64,000 bases of DNA from Sympetrum striolatum (GCA_947579665.1 OX388350.1:31405393-31469392), one strand, 5' to 3'; numbered from the stretch's first letter, positions 18,701 to 32,689 are shown. Program-made: numbers and translations. The notes: a model not told the origin generated them from the sequence alone.

Positions 18701-21700
18701 TGTCATAAATTGAAGTCAGTGGAGTTCAGCTTGTTTTGCACTGAAGTTTGAAACTCTTAGGTTTCCTTGAATTCCATGGTTGTAAGCAAGATCATGAAAT
18801 GTATTAAGTGACATCCTCTGGCTATTAGGACAAATATTCATACCATATTATTGAAAAAATTCCATTGTCGATTTGAATTACTCACAGTTTTCCTCCAAAC
18901 GATGTGCAGTCATTAATTTGGGAATGAGGTGACTAACAAAAAATTTGAGCTTCAAAGCTTTTCTGTAAACAAAGAACTATCCCAACCTTGTTAGGGGAGC
19001 AAAAACAAGGAGCATAGTGCTTGGTGTGCCATGTTAAAGGAGTTTAGTATATAGTAGCAATGCTTTGGTGTGTCCTGCAATGTATATGAGACAGCTAAAA
19101 GTGGTTGGAATGCATTTTATGAGGAATGTGTGGAAAAATGTTGGCCAGAATCTATTAGGAAATCTGGAGCGAGAGAGGTTTGTAAGTAAAAGAAGTTATG
19201 GAGCATTGTAAGTAGAATAGTATATCAGCATGAATATACATATATGTATCAATAACTTGGTCATCAATGTATTTTAAAATAGATTTAGAAATTTAATAAA
19301 TCTATAAATCTCCAGTTGTTAAAAGAACAGTTAATTACTTTATACATAAATCAATTCATATTAATGTATCAAAACATGCTATCCATTCTCATCTTAAATC
19401 AATATGATCAAGCATAACTCTGTGAAATATCAGATGTCTCAAGTGACATGAGGATAATAATATCTAAATACATACCCCAATAAATTTCATGTCGAAGCTA
19501 CTTATTGTTCCTTATTTAAAAATGTACCTAATCTCATATATGGGTTATAAATGCGGTTTGTAGTGATGAAGTCATAATGCCTGATAACATTGTCAATCTG
19601 TTAATAATTTGACAAAATTAATTTTATTCTGTATTTATGAATTTAAATAACAGTGTTATTATTTAAAAATAAACTTATGACTCTCCTATTGTATTCCTTA
19701 TATCACTGAGAGGGATGCATCAAACTCTTTTCAACTTTGTGTACTGCTGTCTCAAATCAAAGCAATGAAACAACCCAGGATCAAAGAGGTTTATTAGTCT
19801 TTACTTTGGGATAAATACTCCAATGGGATTTTTGTGGTCTATCGATAATATACTTTTCTACATTTTTTAATCTCATAAATTCACATAAAATTCTCCAATT
19901 TTTGTTTCATTTATCTGTACAGAGGCCTCTTAACATTTTTGGGGAGATAACTTCCAAGAGTATCTTGTTTCTTGTAAAATCAGTTGTTAGGATAAATTGT
20001 AGAGATAATTCAGGAAGGAATAAACTTCTGAGTGAAGGGAATCAATTGCAGATATGAGGCCAGTGGACTGAGTATTGAACATCTCTTTCGTAGAAATTAT
20101 GGCTGGAATGAAAATATATTTGATACCTATTGATAGATACATATGGATGGCACATATATCAAGATAGTATAACCCAAATTCTCCTCCATATGCTGATGCC
20201 ATGACTTCAAGGCATATTTACCATTTGCACTGAAAAATTGATTCATTTTCCAATTTAATTCGAATAAACCTGGGTTTCCGCATGCAATCATAACTGGCGC
20301 CAGTTGACTGGCATATAGAAGCACGCAAAGTCAACAGGTAGCAGTCAAATGGCTCCAGTAATCCTTGCCGCTGTAAAAGTAGAAAAGTGTTTAACTTACT
20401 GACACCAATTGCCCTTATCAATCGATCAATTATTGTGCATATGATCATGCGCTAAAGCCGTCACTTGGCAAAACTCTTTCTCAGGAAAGGCAGCAGAAAA
20501 ATTAAAGTCAGCGTTTTCATGAAAAAACGATAAATTGGAACAGCTAGTTTTAATTCATTGAGTCATCAGAAGGTTCTAAAATCACAGTTCTCCTGAAGGA
20601 AATTAATTTCCCCATAAATTAATATTGGTCATTATTGACATACGCCCGAATGATCTCAATTGACACCATGTTTAATACTGCTCCAGTTAAAAATTATTGA
20701 CCTGTGTGTAAACGTAAACTGGTGGCAGTAATACTGGCACGAGTTTACTTTCAAATAACTGGCTCCTGTAATCATTGCATGTGTAAACAGCTTAAGTTTC
20801 AATGTGTTTATACAATAGGAAACTATGAAATAACTTTTGCATCAGGGACCACTTTGCTGAATTATGCTTCCACTGAGTGGGTTGAATACTGAAAGAAACA
20901 CCAAAAGATTAATATAAAAATGGAAAGAATAAAATATGTAAAGAAAAGAAATAAAGGACAGACCTTGAAAATGAAGAACACATGGTAATTTTATGTATGA
21001 TGGAACTTATTCAAAATTATTAAAACTGTAGCAACTTAGTAACTTATCAAGAGTTATTAAAACTCAAAATTCAGGATTGTTTCAAGTAATCCTTCTTAGG
21101 TAAATCCATCCTGCTCATCAGATTCTTCCATATGTATCTTCTTCATTATTTGATGATAGAGTAGAGCTAATAGGGAAAATAATTCTCTTATCATCAATAA
21201 GAGGTGTAACTAATTCCCCAAACATAATATTTTTGGTGGGAATGATTATTATTGAACTTATTAAGTCAGTTGATGGTGATGTAATACAATCTCTCTTGTA
21301 CAAGTTATTATTTATTGTGTTTTATAATATCCCCTCCTTTATTGCATGATTACTTTCTTTATTCATATTTTCAAACATTGGGGGAACTTAAAGCCCTTAT
21401 CTTCATCAATAGTCACAGCTTCTTAGAAATACAAAAAATGATACAGAGATGGTAATACTTCTAGTATTTTTACAATTTGGTGTTACAAGGGATTATATTG
21501 ATTTCTTTCTCTGAGTACTGTTGAAAATACATGGGCATGAGTGCTTATTAATTTGTTATATATAATTTTGAAAAAAATAAAGCTATGTCATTAAGGATAC
21601 TTGAATTTTTTTTATACCTATTATAATAATTTCAATAAATAGTACTAATTAATTATAGTTGTATTTATATTATTTTGCCACTTTATGACATTGAAGGAAA

Positions 21701-24100
21701 ACTTAGCATGATTCTTTCAAGGGAGTCATAGAATCTAAGCATTTGATCTGAGTCATTTTATCTGATCACAAATATCCGAATTGATTAATCAATCAAGCAG
21801 CATCTAAATTTTCAAATTAGATGAGTTCATTTTCTTCTTTTTACAAGGTAGGTAAGGGCTATTTCTTAGATCTCCTTGCATCATTCTACTATGGCTTTTA
21901 TTGATTTATTACACTTTTGTCAAATTTATTTACCTTTTAAATAAAGAGTCTACTTGTATCTTCATGAAAATTTTCTAATGGCAAATGAAAGATTAATCAT
22001 TTACGATTTTTATTCTTCTTCATCAGAATATTTTATTAAACAGAATTTTTCCAGCTATTGATGAGACTTTTCTGCAATTCCTGAGAACATCAAATCAAAA
22101 TTTAAATTTAATTGAAATTCTTAATTTTCAAATATAGCTTCAAAACCAATTTATGCTATTGATACAATGAAAAGATGAAAGAAAATATCCCAAAAATTAC
22201 AAGGGGATGGCTAAATATGGGTATTGTCGTTCTTCATTTTATCATTTTAAAATTTACAAGAATAAAATTTTCTTTTTCTAGGTTATCCTACTTATGTATT
22301 CTTTATTCCTCCTATTTATTCAATTTGCCAAATTGTATAATTTATCATGGCTGCTTTTTATTTTGGGTATTATATTAATGATGAAGGATTTGATTCAGTG
22401 TAAATTTCTAATGAATTTATTTGGTATATCCTTTTGTACCAGAAGCTAGAGCAAAGACTTGTCTATAAGTCTATTAATTGTAACAAAATATAATTATAAA
22501 TACAATTTCTTCTTGAGTTTGCTTTGAGTGATTGAAATAATTTTCAAATTCATGTATCTACTTTAGGAAGATGTAATTTATCAAGGCCACTCTGACTCTC
22601 ATAATCTTGGCATGCTTATGTTACATTAAATTTTAAAATTTGAAATTATATTTACTGTTCCAAAGTTATTTTTGAATTACCTCTTCATCAGAAATATTTT
22701 GGCATATCATGAATGAATGCTCAGCTTGAACTACCTAGGTAGTTATACATATCCATACAAAAGAACTTTGTCTCTCTTTCTGTGCAATTAGTGAAGGAAA
22801 ATATATATGAGGTAATCTTACTATTACCCCTGCTGCTTTACCTAGCATGGACCTTTCCAGCTGAATCTGGCTCTGGCTGTAATTGAAATTGGTATTCATA
22901 CTTAAAAGAAAGTATACACAAGATAAGCTAATGGAAATTTTGTATATATTGTTATCCACATCAAGGTTTGGTTTTTATGCAGAAGTAATCTTTATAGAGA
23001 ATACTGAAAGACCACTGGGATTCAAACCACTCTGTAGGCTCATGCATGAATTAGAAACTTCTATTTTTGGTGAAGAATATCCATATCTTGTTTGAAATTT
23101 TAGTCTGTGATGATAGCAATTTTCTTTGCTTTAAATATGTATTTTCTAAATGTTTAGATAATTAAATTAAATGAATTTAAGCACTATTAAAAATGTATGT
23201 AAATGTTGTGGTGCATGGATTTGTACGTAAATTATAATATTTTGGCTATATAGACAGATTAAAAAAAATTGTATATATATATATGATGCAATTTATTTAT
23301 TAATTTGTAAATTACATTAAATTGAAACTTTTTTACGGAAAAACATTTAATTTAATTCTTGCTTTAATATATTTTTTTTCTTTTTGGTGGTGAATTATTG
23401 ATTTCTAGTTTTTACTGCTAGCTAATTTTACAGCTGTATCGAACAGATGTGTGTAAGAATTTAGATAAAGCTATAGATTGATGAACTTTTGGCATTCATC
23501 ATGAATTCTCTGCAGTCATATGTTTATTATGTGCTTTTATTCAAGGTTCTTTTTGCTTGGGAATTATTTATAAAATAAATTAAAAATTCCTTTCTTTTTA
23601 AATCTTATTCAATTCCCTGTGTTTCAAGGCATTATCTGCTTAAAGTTGTTGAAATTAATAGTGATTAATGTTCAAATTTAATGTTAATACCTTGTTTTCT
23701 ACCAAGGGTAAAGTCATCAAAAATATTATTTCATTTTTTCAGCATCAATTCTATGTATTGTATATTCTATGCATCATTCATTTCCATTTGAGAAATTCAT
23801 GACAACAAGTATAAGCATTTCAAATGAATTTCTACCAATTGGTTATTTCATCTCATCATTAATATTTAACTTATTTGTTAATCATAAGTGATTAATATGA
23901 TGCTTCTAAGAAGTATGCTTAGAAACAAACTGTCAATATATTTTTATCACCTAGGAATCCAATTAATTTTCCATTGGAAGACTAAAATAAGACATATAAA
24001 ATGTCTCATTATTATTAAATTGTATTTCTCAATAGTCATAAATGATCATTTTTCACTTTAATAACCCAACTTTATGCTGCATTTAAATGGTTACCACATC
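15780..24100. other. intergenic CpG-depleted DNA, no gene seen
   Basis: About 8.3 kb of AT-rich sequence with very few CpG dinucleotides. There is none between 17312 and 18304. TG and CA are common, as expected from deamination of methylated CpG. I found no exon chain, RNA gene or terminal repeat other than the decayed repeat near 20.2-20.9 kb. In insects, methylation of this sort usually marks transcribed bodies, so an unrecognised transcription unit or long 5' leader of P5CR is possible. Confidence 0.55.
20215..20880. repeat. decayed inverted-repeat element
   Basis: A GC-richer island in the CpG-poor zone. 'GCAATCATAACTGGCGCCAG' near 20284 has an inverted, diverged partner around 20761-20780 ('aactggctcctgtaatcattgc'). 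Further pieces such as 'ggctccagtaatccttgc' and 'ggtggcagtaatactggcac' look like shuffled copies of the same motif. The local CpG content contrasts with its flanks, which fits a later insertion. No transposase frame is seen and class is unknown. Confidence 0.4.
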
Positions 24101-24914
24101 TCCTGGGTTCAAATAAAGTATATTTTATAAATTATAAGCGAGATTTAAATATTCTCCGGTTGAATGAGCTAGAAATAGTCAAGTGTTTGTAAGGTATTAA
24201 AAAATTTCTTGAAAGTTTTTATTTCCTAAGTATAACGATGAATTTAAGTGAAAGTAGTGTGTGCAATGTAATTTTATGCCCGTTATTCCATTTCCATATT
24301 TTTAACTGTTTCTCCGAGACCTTTATGTATTCGGGTCATAAAAAGTCCAATTCAGGTGATCAAACCTCGTGTTAAGTCATTGTACGATACACAACATTGG
24401 TACTTTTCACTCTTTTATTCTCCCAGCCGGTTACTGCTTGATCGTTATTAATATGCTAATCACAAATGTAAACTGTTTTTAGTTATCATTTCTTAAGTAT
24501 CAATGGCTCCAATAGGTTTAATTTAGTGCATAATTTGTCCTCCATAATTATCTTTTCATTTACAATTAAGGAAGGAATATACCATATTTGTCGACTATTC
24601 ATTTAAATTGCCGCTATATGTGTAGCTTATACTTACACCATGAGATGGCTACAGCGTCGCTATTTGCTGTTTTGAAATGCATCTAACATTGATGTTATTA
24701 TAAAAAATTCAATAAAAATTGATCCTACAGTGATCATTAATATAATATTAAACGTAATTACTTATAATTATTAAGGAATATCCAACATATTCCAATAAAC
24801 TCTCTTAAAATGCTTTCTTGTTTTCTTCTGGTGTACGTTTTTGGAACTACCATATCTTTGGTAACAGTCGGTAGTTGGCTTTTGTGCCACCGATTCTCTC
24901 GTAACAAGGCGTGG

Positions 24915-24922
24915 TGACGTCA
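24915..24922 (+). promoter_or_regulatory. scrib: CRE palindrome TGACGTCA upstream of scrib
   Basis: A perfect 8 bp cAMP-response/ATF-CREB palindrome, 6 bp from a consensus initiator and 147 bp before the scrib ATG. Position and exact match make a core-promoter-proximal site plausible. Confidence 0.55.
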
Positions 24923-24927
24923 CTTAC

Positions 24928-24933
24928 TCAGTT
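24928..24933 (+). promoter_or_regulatory. scrib: candidate initiator and transcription start of scrib
   Basis: TCAGTT fits the arthropod initiator TCAKTY. If the A at 24930 is +1, the 5' UTR is about 139 nt with no intron. No TATA box is seen at -30 and no clear DPE. Inference only. Confidence 0.4.
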
Positions 24934-25062
24934 TTAATGTTCAAACATGAGATGGGTGTTGTGGGTGGTGTGGATGGTGTTACTGAATTAGGACGTCTAT
25001 ATGTTCTGTTTTAGCTCTATTAGTGCACTGTTTGGATAATGCCCTTTGGTGTGTATTCGTAA

Positions 25063-25446
<384 letters not shown>

Positions 25447-27639
25447 TGACCATTCTAATAATTTCTTGCCTCACGGTAACTCAGTGCCGTGGAACCGCAG
25501 ATTTTACTTGTGAAAGCCCTACCCAATAACAGTGAGAAATTCATCACCAGATGTTTTTGTGTTTTTATAATTATTGCATTGTTTCCTAAGTTCTTCCGTT
25601 AAGTCTAATCTTTCGTAACGGCCGATTATTTTAAAATGTATATTTGGAAATTCATTCTCACCTTTTCTACCGGTTGAAATGAAAGGTATTATTATCATCT
25701 TTAACAATTCATGGGTCGATTAAGGACTTAAATTATTAGACTTTTACCCTTGATTTGCGCTTCCCGAGTTATTTTTTTATGAAATTTACATTAACTACTC
25801 CATCGTATTTGTATTATTTACACCATTATTCATATCGTAGTATTTGGGTATTGTGTATAAATATCGTTTTTCAGAGTGAGTTATTGTTGAAAAGTTTCGC
25901 AAATTGTATATGGTTAATGGCGTGGTTGTTAACAGTGGTTGCCTCGTATCGTTTCTCCGTAACGTTTATTTTGCTATTTATTTGGCCAGTATTTGTAGAG
26001 TTGACGTGAAAGTTTGCTCTGGTATGTATATTTGTTTGGTCGATTCTCCATGGTTCACTCCAATCTTTTACAAGTTGTACATAAATTGTTGCAGGCATTT
26101 TTGCTTTGATTGCAGTTACGCATGAGGTTATATTTTATATTACTTGTATGTGTAGGTGTGATTATTTCTGTGATGGTATATTTTTTATATTGTCGTGTAA
26201 CTTTTTTCGTTAAATTTTTGTTGATCCCCTCTCGGAAAAGTTAAGTAAATTCGTGTCAGCTACAGTGTTGAGATTGGTCACGTTATGAGCGCTTCTAGAA
26301 TTGTAGAGAGTGAAACCGGGAAGATCAACGTAAAAGTTTTCACTGTTTTCTTATTTTCATTTCATTTGTTTACATGATTGCATGGGCAGCTATTTGAATC
26401 GGAAGTAAACTGAGCAACGACTGGTATCATCGGTTGTATTACACTTGAAGCGGTGGTGTTTATAATTTTGTTCATTTCAATTTCCAATCCTTCTCGGAAT
26501 ATGCGATTTTATCGCATACATCTCAGTAGATAGGTAGCATATTTATATTGTTGACGGAATAATGACTTAAGACGAGTGTTTGTGATGAATTATCTCTTAA
26601 TCGAATGGGCTTGTAAACACGCTAGCTTTCTCCGACTATGTGTACCTATTGCAAGGTCGTGTTCCTTTCCTTTAAGTACCTTATCTGTAATGTGTGAATT
26701 GTTTTGAGCTGAAAGCCCAAAGCAATTTTCAGCCCTTAGAAAAGAAGTTGCAGGGTATTTAGCGCTGTATTGATTTCATTTATAAAGAGCATGAGCTTCT
26801 CTAGTGTTTGCTGTAAATTATTAAATACCATGAATATTTGATTTATTTATATATTAAAGTGAAATTTTAAACTTCCACCTTCTGTGGGAATTTACCTTTC
26901 CGATTTTGCATTGAAATATTGGATGGGTAGCATGGTGATATTATGATTCCCTTATAGCTTCTACGGCCTCATTTATTTGAAAGTTATACAATAATCATTC
27001 ATAAGTGAAAACTCAGATTACGGCTATGGAAGAAAGTCATTTTGTCGTGGATTTTTTGAAAATGCCTCTTGTAGAAATATAATTCGTGATTTTAGAATCG
27101 GTCTGCGAAGTGTTGAGGATCGTATGCATTTGTGTGTAGATGCAATAGAACCTACAAACATTTGTACAGTACTGTATGAGTGTAGATAACAATTTGAGGA
27201 TTTCCACGAGGTTAAATTTTCAACGTACCTAGTATTAGTCTGGCGACGCTGTGTTTTGGAAATTGTTTTCTCCCAGTGTTGAAGTATAAAAGGACCTCGT
27301 TAGCTACGGAATTCCCGTACCTAACTGTTCTATTCGCCAGTTTAGAGTCGGGTAGTATTTCTAATTAGGTGCAAAAGGACATTTTTCAGAGGCTTGGAAG
27401 AAGTATTGGGAAACGGTGCATTTCCAGTTTTATTGTGTAAATTATTGAAGTTTACTCACGTTAAGGCTTGGATAATGTGCTAATTTATATTCATAAACAT
27501 CATAGTATGAGCCAACAGAAAAAATTAATTATTGGTGAGTTTTGATGGAAGGTATATATAAGGATGGAAATCTGAGGTCAATGTACTCTGGATGGCATTG
27601 AGGTTTATCTATTCGGCACAGATAGAAACATCTGGTTCG

Positions 27640-28260
27640 TATCTCTGGAAATTTTGGTTCCCCCCTGCAAGATGTTGCCGATGTTTGTTGTGGAATCCAA
27701 GGCATCGATCCTGACACCGCCTACCACTTCCCTCAGGAGAAGATATTGTTTCTCCTATTGCACACATTTGACGGCAACAGGTTTTTTTTGCGAGGGATAA
27801 AAACGACGCTCTCCGGCAACTCTTTTCGGGCGACGGTTTAAAACTGCACAGCTTCGGGTGGCATAGGTGCTCCTGAGGAACAGAGAGGGAGGGGAGGTGA
27901 CCTTGAGAATCCGCGTGCCCCGAACGTCATCGAAATGACTGCTCTGAAATCCGCGACGGGATCTGCGAAAGAGGCGTGTATCACTCCGACAGCATCCGGT
28001 CAATGAAATCAGCCGAAGAGACTCTTGGAATGTGAGTCAGCTACGAACAGTCGCGCAATCGGACCTTGTGGACAGCGCACGGAGATGGATATCTTCTGCG
28101 GAAGGTAACTCGCTCCTTCGTTTTCGGAATAAGCAATCAGGCGCGAGGAAAAGAGGAAATTTTCACTTTTCATGCCTCGTTCGTAGGCTCGAGTTGCCGC
28201 AGAGATGTTTTTTGCGTTTCAAGGGATGGTCAAAGTTGCGGATTTCTTTTATTTTAATTT
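27640..28260. other. CpG-rich block in scrib intron 2
   Basis: GC-rich sequence with dense CpG (seven in 27781-27840 alone), about 2.5 kb past exon 2. Overlapping frames on both strands follow from the low stop density and differ in no meaningful way from chance. Possible enhancer or alternative first exon. No motif decides. Confidence 0.4.
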
Positions 28261-29400
28261 TTTGATTCAAATTTCTTAAATCAAATTCAAAACAGATGTA
28301 ATAATAGTCCGTTGTAAAATTATAAATACTGGTTTAAATTAGTATATTTGCATTCTACATTAACATTTATTTATTTAGTATATAGTTGCAATTTGGTCAG
28401 AGGACCAGGTGGCAACGGTCAAGGGGAACAAAATGAAAATGACGTCGGTCCGGCATTCGCGCAAAGACGGAATAAAATCTCCCGTGGGTGGTACACTTCT
28501 ATAACAATGAAGTAACAGTATTCATTACAATATAATTGATACATAGTTTAGTACAGAACTAAGATAAAAAACATAATATACAATGCAATATATAATAATG
28601 CATAATATAATACTATATTTAGTAATAATTAACCAAAATTTGACAGTAATGACTGATGTAAATCATATCTTGTTTAGCTACAACGATACAACTATTATAA
28701 TGGCCTCTCTTCTAACCAATATTTACTGTTATTATTAGAAAATGCATATCAGTAAAGAAAACCATGTCTACAAAAAATTTAAATCTAGGAAAAAATTAAA
28801 TCAATACAAACAATCGACAGATATAGAAAATTATTCTGTAGGCAAAATCCTGTATATATAACTTAATGGTTAATATATACAACGTAATTGATAACTCAAA
28901 ATAAACATGTAGTTGCAAAAGTAGATCATAATACAAATAAATATAGTAAAAGTATTATATTGGGGGACAAGTCTTCAACTGAAGGTTTACGGTGAAAAGT
29001 TCATGGCAAATGACCACACTAGAAGGGAGACAAAAGATTCCGCGAAAATAAAGAAGTAATAGAAACATTTTATGTATGTATCGTGAATGTGTTGTAGCGA
29101 AAGCGCTGGGAATTGAAAACATAAAGTAAAAATGGAGATTTCTTTAAAAAATTCAGTTCAGATGTAATAAATTTCGCCTATTGTTATAACTGCTGAAAAG
29201 TAGCTACGAGTTTACTACACGTATAATGGGAAGAGAACATATCCGTTGTATTGGTACAGCTTTGGGGATCGTGGGTAATCTCTTTTCGAAGGGATTCGGT
29301 GGATAATCCACTTCCGCTTTCACTTCACGGGACTTTACATTATTCATCTTAATAAATTTCATGGTGTGTTTACGAAAGATAATTTTATTTTTCTCACTCG
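28261..29400. other. AT-rich DNA with possible retroposon 3' end (28375-28540)
   Basis: Mostly AT-rich. The part near 28385-28540 has a unique-looking GC-richer body. On the minus strand it runs into an AATAAATAAAT tail near 28375, which is how LINE 3' ends look. No coding remnant was seen. Confidence 0.25.
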
Positions 29401-29413
29401 ATTCCACGTTTCT

Positions 29414-29445
29414 ACGTCATCGTCAGGTGAAGATGACGATGACGT
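29414..29445. repeat. perfect hairpin with 11 bp arms
   Basis: ACGTCATCGTC (29414-29424) and GACGATGACGT (29435-29445) are exact inverted copies around a 10 nt loop. Each arm ends in a CRE half-site TGACGT. It may be a paired CREB/ATF site or a remnant of a retroelement end ('caggtgaagatga' in the loop region recalls 62.7 kb). Confidence 0.7.
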
Positions 29446-29751
29446 CTTAGCGTCTTCGCCAGTAAAATAGAAATACTTGTGGAATCTAAAGTACTTTTCG
29501 TTTTATTTATATGAAAATTGTTCTTGCTAAAGTTATCGTAGTTAAGTTGTTATGTCCCTATCATAAGCTCTGAAGTTCCATGGACTACTTCAATCTTAAC
29601 TCAAAATTTGCGGTACAGTAGTTCAGTATTAGTCTACGTAACTATTGATTTTTGTAATTTGTTGTTCGTTTGTGATTAACAACTGTAAACCTTTTGAACT
29701 GAGGAAATGGTAGGATGATACAGAAGTTTATAACTTTCTAGTACGTAGACA

Positions 29752-29820
29752 CCTGGCCAAAATTAACGCACCACCGGTCGTTAGGATCGCTAGGGAGGTG
29801 GTGCGTTAATTTTGGCCAGG
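29752..29820. mobile_element. minimal Tc1-type palindrome (24 bp perfect arms)
   Basis: CCTGGCCAAAATTAACGCAC plus 4 more bases at 29752-29775 is exactly mirrored at 29797-29820, around a 21 nt loop. The sequence resembles the terminal inverted repeat of Tc1-like transposons with everything internal lost. The left outer flank (gtagaca) and right outer flank (gactgtac) are not alike, so no duplication could be confirmed. Confidence 0.75.
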
Positions 29821-31099
29821 ACTGTACATACATATGGAAGCTGAAATACTAGTTAAAATTGTCAGGGTCGCAAGTCTTTCAAGAAATACTAGGTCTAGTT
29901 TCTGGCCAATGCGTGTCAAATCTGCGAGTTGTTTCGCCGCTGCAGGAATGTATTCCGCGATCATTCGGAGAGCTTCAAGGTCGTTACCGTCTTCTCCGGT
30001 TATCACGGAAGACTATTCATCTAGTCTTATTCCAGTTTTCCTTTGCATTCTATACTGTTAGGATGATTCATGATGTTCTTATTGTAAAATTAAGCATTCG
30101 TTGTTATTTTTGTGTTTAAGTGAGGTTTTTTTTACCTGTTTGTTAGTGGCGTTACTTGGTTAACTCGCAATATCACAGTGCGGTTGCTCTTACTTATTCT
30201 TTGATGTGTCGAAAATTTTACAGTTCAGTTTTTGTGTGTATTCTCTACCAGAGGTAGGTGATTGAGTTTCTTGCCGTTGATCGGTGCCGTGCCGTGCATA
30301 TATTCTATGCTCCGCGAAATTATTGAGCTTTGAAGTGTCACATACAGGGCAGATTGGATCTCCAATCCATTTTCTCCTATGCAACAGTCAGAATCCTGAT
30401 GAGAATCAGAAAGCTCCATAGGCAGGGAATACTTTTTAAAATCCGAGCTCATGCGTGGAAAATCATCACAATCAATTCAAACGGCCGTAAATTTTAATTT
30501 CGGGGCGACTGAATAGCTAAGTCTTGCGGAGAGTTTCCCAGGGTCCTGATCGCGACCCAAATTTGACTTCCGAATGACTTCTGAGGGATCACATTATAGG
30601 GGTCGCAAGCTATCAATGCCTGTCAATCTAGGGATAGGATCCGATCAGCAGGATGGAGATGATGGAAGCCCTTTACAGGTTTCGACGTAGTGTAGAGGAA
30701 AGAGGTTTGAAGTAATCTCTGAGTAAGAAGAGATTCCGAAAATCTTTCACGGTAAATTGTATTGGTTTCTAAATTTAAAATTGATATGAAGGGCTAGGAA
30801 TAAGTTCTGTATTGGAGTTTCTTCTGAAGCTTAATGAAACCTGTAAGAAGTTTAAATTTTGTTGCTAGTAATGGTTGAAGTATTGATCACCTCCTGTCAC
30901 AATTGGATTAAACTAAAATTGAAATAATTTAATTACAGCGCGGATCAAATTTCACATATTTCGCTGGTATTTTTCTTTCTCACTCTTCAATTCGACATTG
31001 ACAAAAATAATTATCACATCTGAATTAGCCAATTTTAAATTCACTGTATCTCTCTTCCAAAAAGAAGCTTTTAAAGAGGAAAAAAAACAGCCGTACTTT

Positions 31100-31117
31100 C
31101 CAGGATTCGATCCCGGG
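31100..31117 (-). repeat. isolated tRNA T-arm-like box
   Basis: On the minus strand CCCGGGATCGAATCCTGG forms a T-arm-like stem and loop and fits the B-box pattern GGnTCGAnTCC loosely. A run of eight T follows about 10 nt later, like a Pol III stop. No A-box is seen upstream, so this is more likely a SINE scrap than a gene. Confidence 0.4.
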
Positions 31118-32689
31118 ACCTTCGCTTTGCTATACTTGCATGTCAATTCTATAGAATCCTTAGATTTATAGAATATCAGGTAATTTGAAATAGAAAAAAA
31201 GTAGTGTTTCTTGATTTTTTTGTTCACGGAAAACTTCATTGCCAGCAGAAAATTTACGTCGCCATAAACAGGTTCGTTTTAAGAATACCTGACAAATATC
31301 CAATTTTTTTCCTGTTGTGAAACAATTAAATCTCTACATCAGGAAAAGTTTGCGCTAATTTTTGTAGGTTCCAGCTTGAGCTCAAATTCGCAAGGAAGAA
31401 ACGAGTTGGTTTAGAACGATAATTTTGAATTATGTTGCTGTTGAAGCTCTATTAACGATGTTGTATCTCGCAAATTTTATATTACGCCAGTGTTAACACT
31501 CAAACTTCTGAAGATCTTTACGGAGCTTAATTACTAAAGATTTAGAGGCCATGGTTTGTGGATTAATAAACCAATTGCGAAAACGACCAGACGGAAGTTC
31601 AACGACGCTGCGATCTCAGATTAACATTCTGATTAAGGTATTTAAGTTTGTGTTGGTCGTGTATGACCTAAGGTTACGTATACTCCAGCAATTTGCCAAT
31701 TAATGGCTCTGTCAACATCCCCAAATTTATTAGTGAATTACAAACATGCGAGAATCCTGAAATAGTGTATCCTAAGAAATTTTTTTCTCGGGGTTGTCCA
31801 ACGTTTTCCGCCGGATGGTATTGTAAACCTATCAACCGAGTCATCCAGCGTTGGTCAATTTTATTTGACATCCTTGATTTGATGTCATTCAATTCTTTTT
31901 TCGTAGGTAGTTTTACGTGCCTTTTTACGTAGATCTTGAACATCAATACATACATTCGAATGATTATCAAATAATCTATTTTAGCAATTCTCTGCAGCCT
32001 TTTAGACATAGATTAGGATTAGAGTTCAAGATAATAAAGGAGACAGATATTGAATTTCTATGATAAAAAAACCATAAGATTTGTATTTTGTATACATAAG
32101 CACTTAATTTCTAAGAGTATTTATTTTTTCGTCGTATGCAGATCGATCTTTACATCTCTGAATTAATTCAGATGATAATGGCCAGTCACTGAGGTACTCA
32201 TTGGATGAAGAAGCACAGAAATCGCGGGAATATGTTCATCACTATGAATTAGTTATTAAGCAATTCAGTTGATCTCAGAAGGTTTCATATTAATAAATTA
32301 TTCAACACTGTATTATTAGATATGTCTGCTTCATGCATTGTGTACCTATTCAGTGGTTGAAGTTGACTACGCTCATGAATGACACTTATGAATTATTGTA
32401 CTCTCAAATACTTCTTCAGATCCATTTATATATAATAGTAATTTTTGACCTATATTCAGAAGTACGGATAGTTTAAAATGAGCATGTATATTTTGTTTTA
32501 TGCTTTCTTTATAAGTTTATTATTATTGTATATATTTTTAAAATCGCAACTGTAGACTTTTTGTTACAAATTGTAATGTTTTGCAGTCTATCGTAAAGGG
32601 CATGCGTTGTTTATGGATTTATATAAATAAATATATAAAAATACAACTTCCTACTAAATCTTGTTAATGATATAGTGAGTTTACCAACC

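Noticed and set aside
22735..23095. Overlapping 74 aa minus and 70 aa plus frames in the intergenic region
   Set aside because: Short, overlapping on opposite strands, without motifs or splice context.
23270..23284. TA microsatellite (also 44083-44100 and 2950-2980)
   Set aside because: Short simple repeats, common in AT-rich genomes. Not worth separate findings.
31674..32009. 111 aa minus-strand frame
   Set aside because: Considered as a retroelement or host exon, but no recognisable motif and ordinary intron composition.
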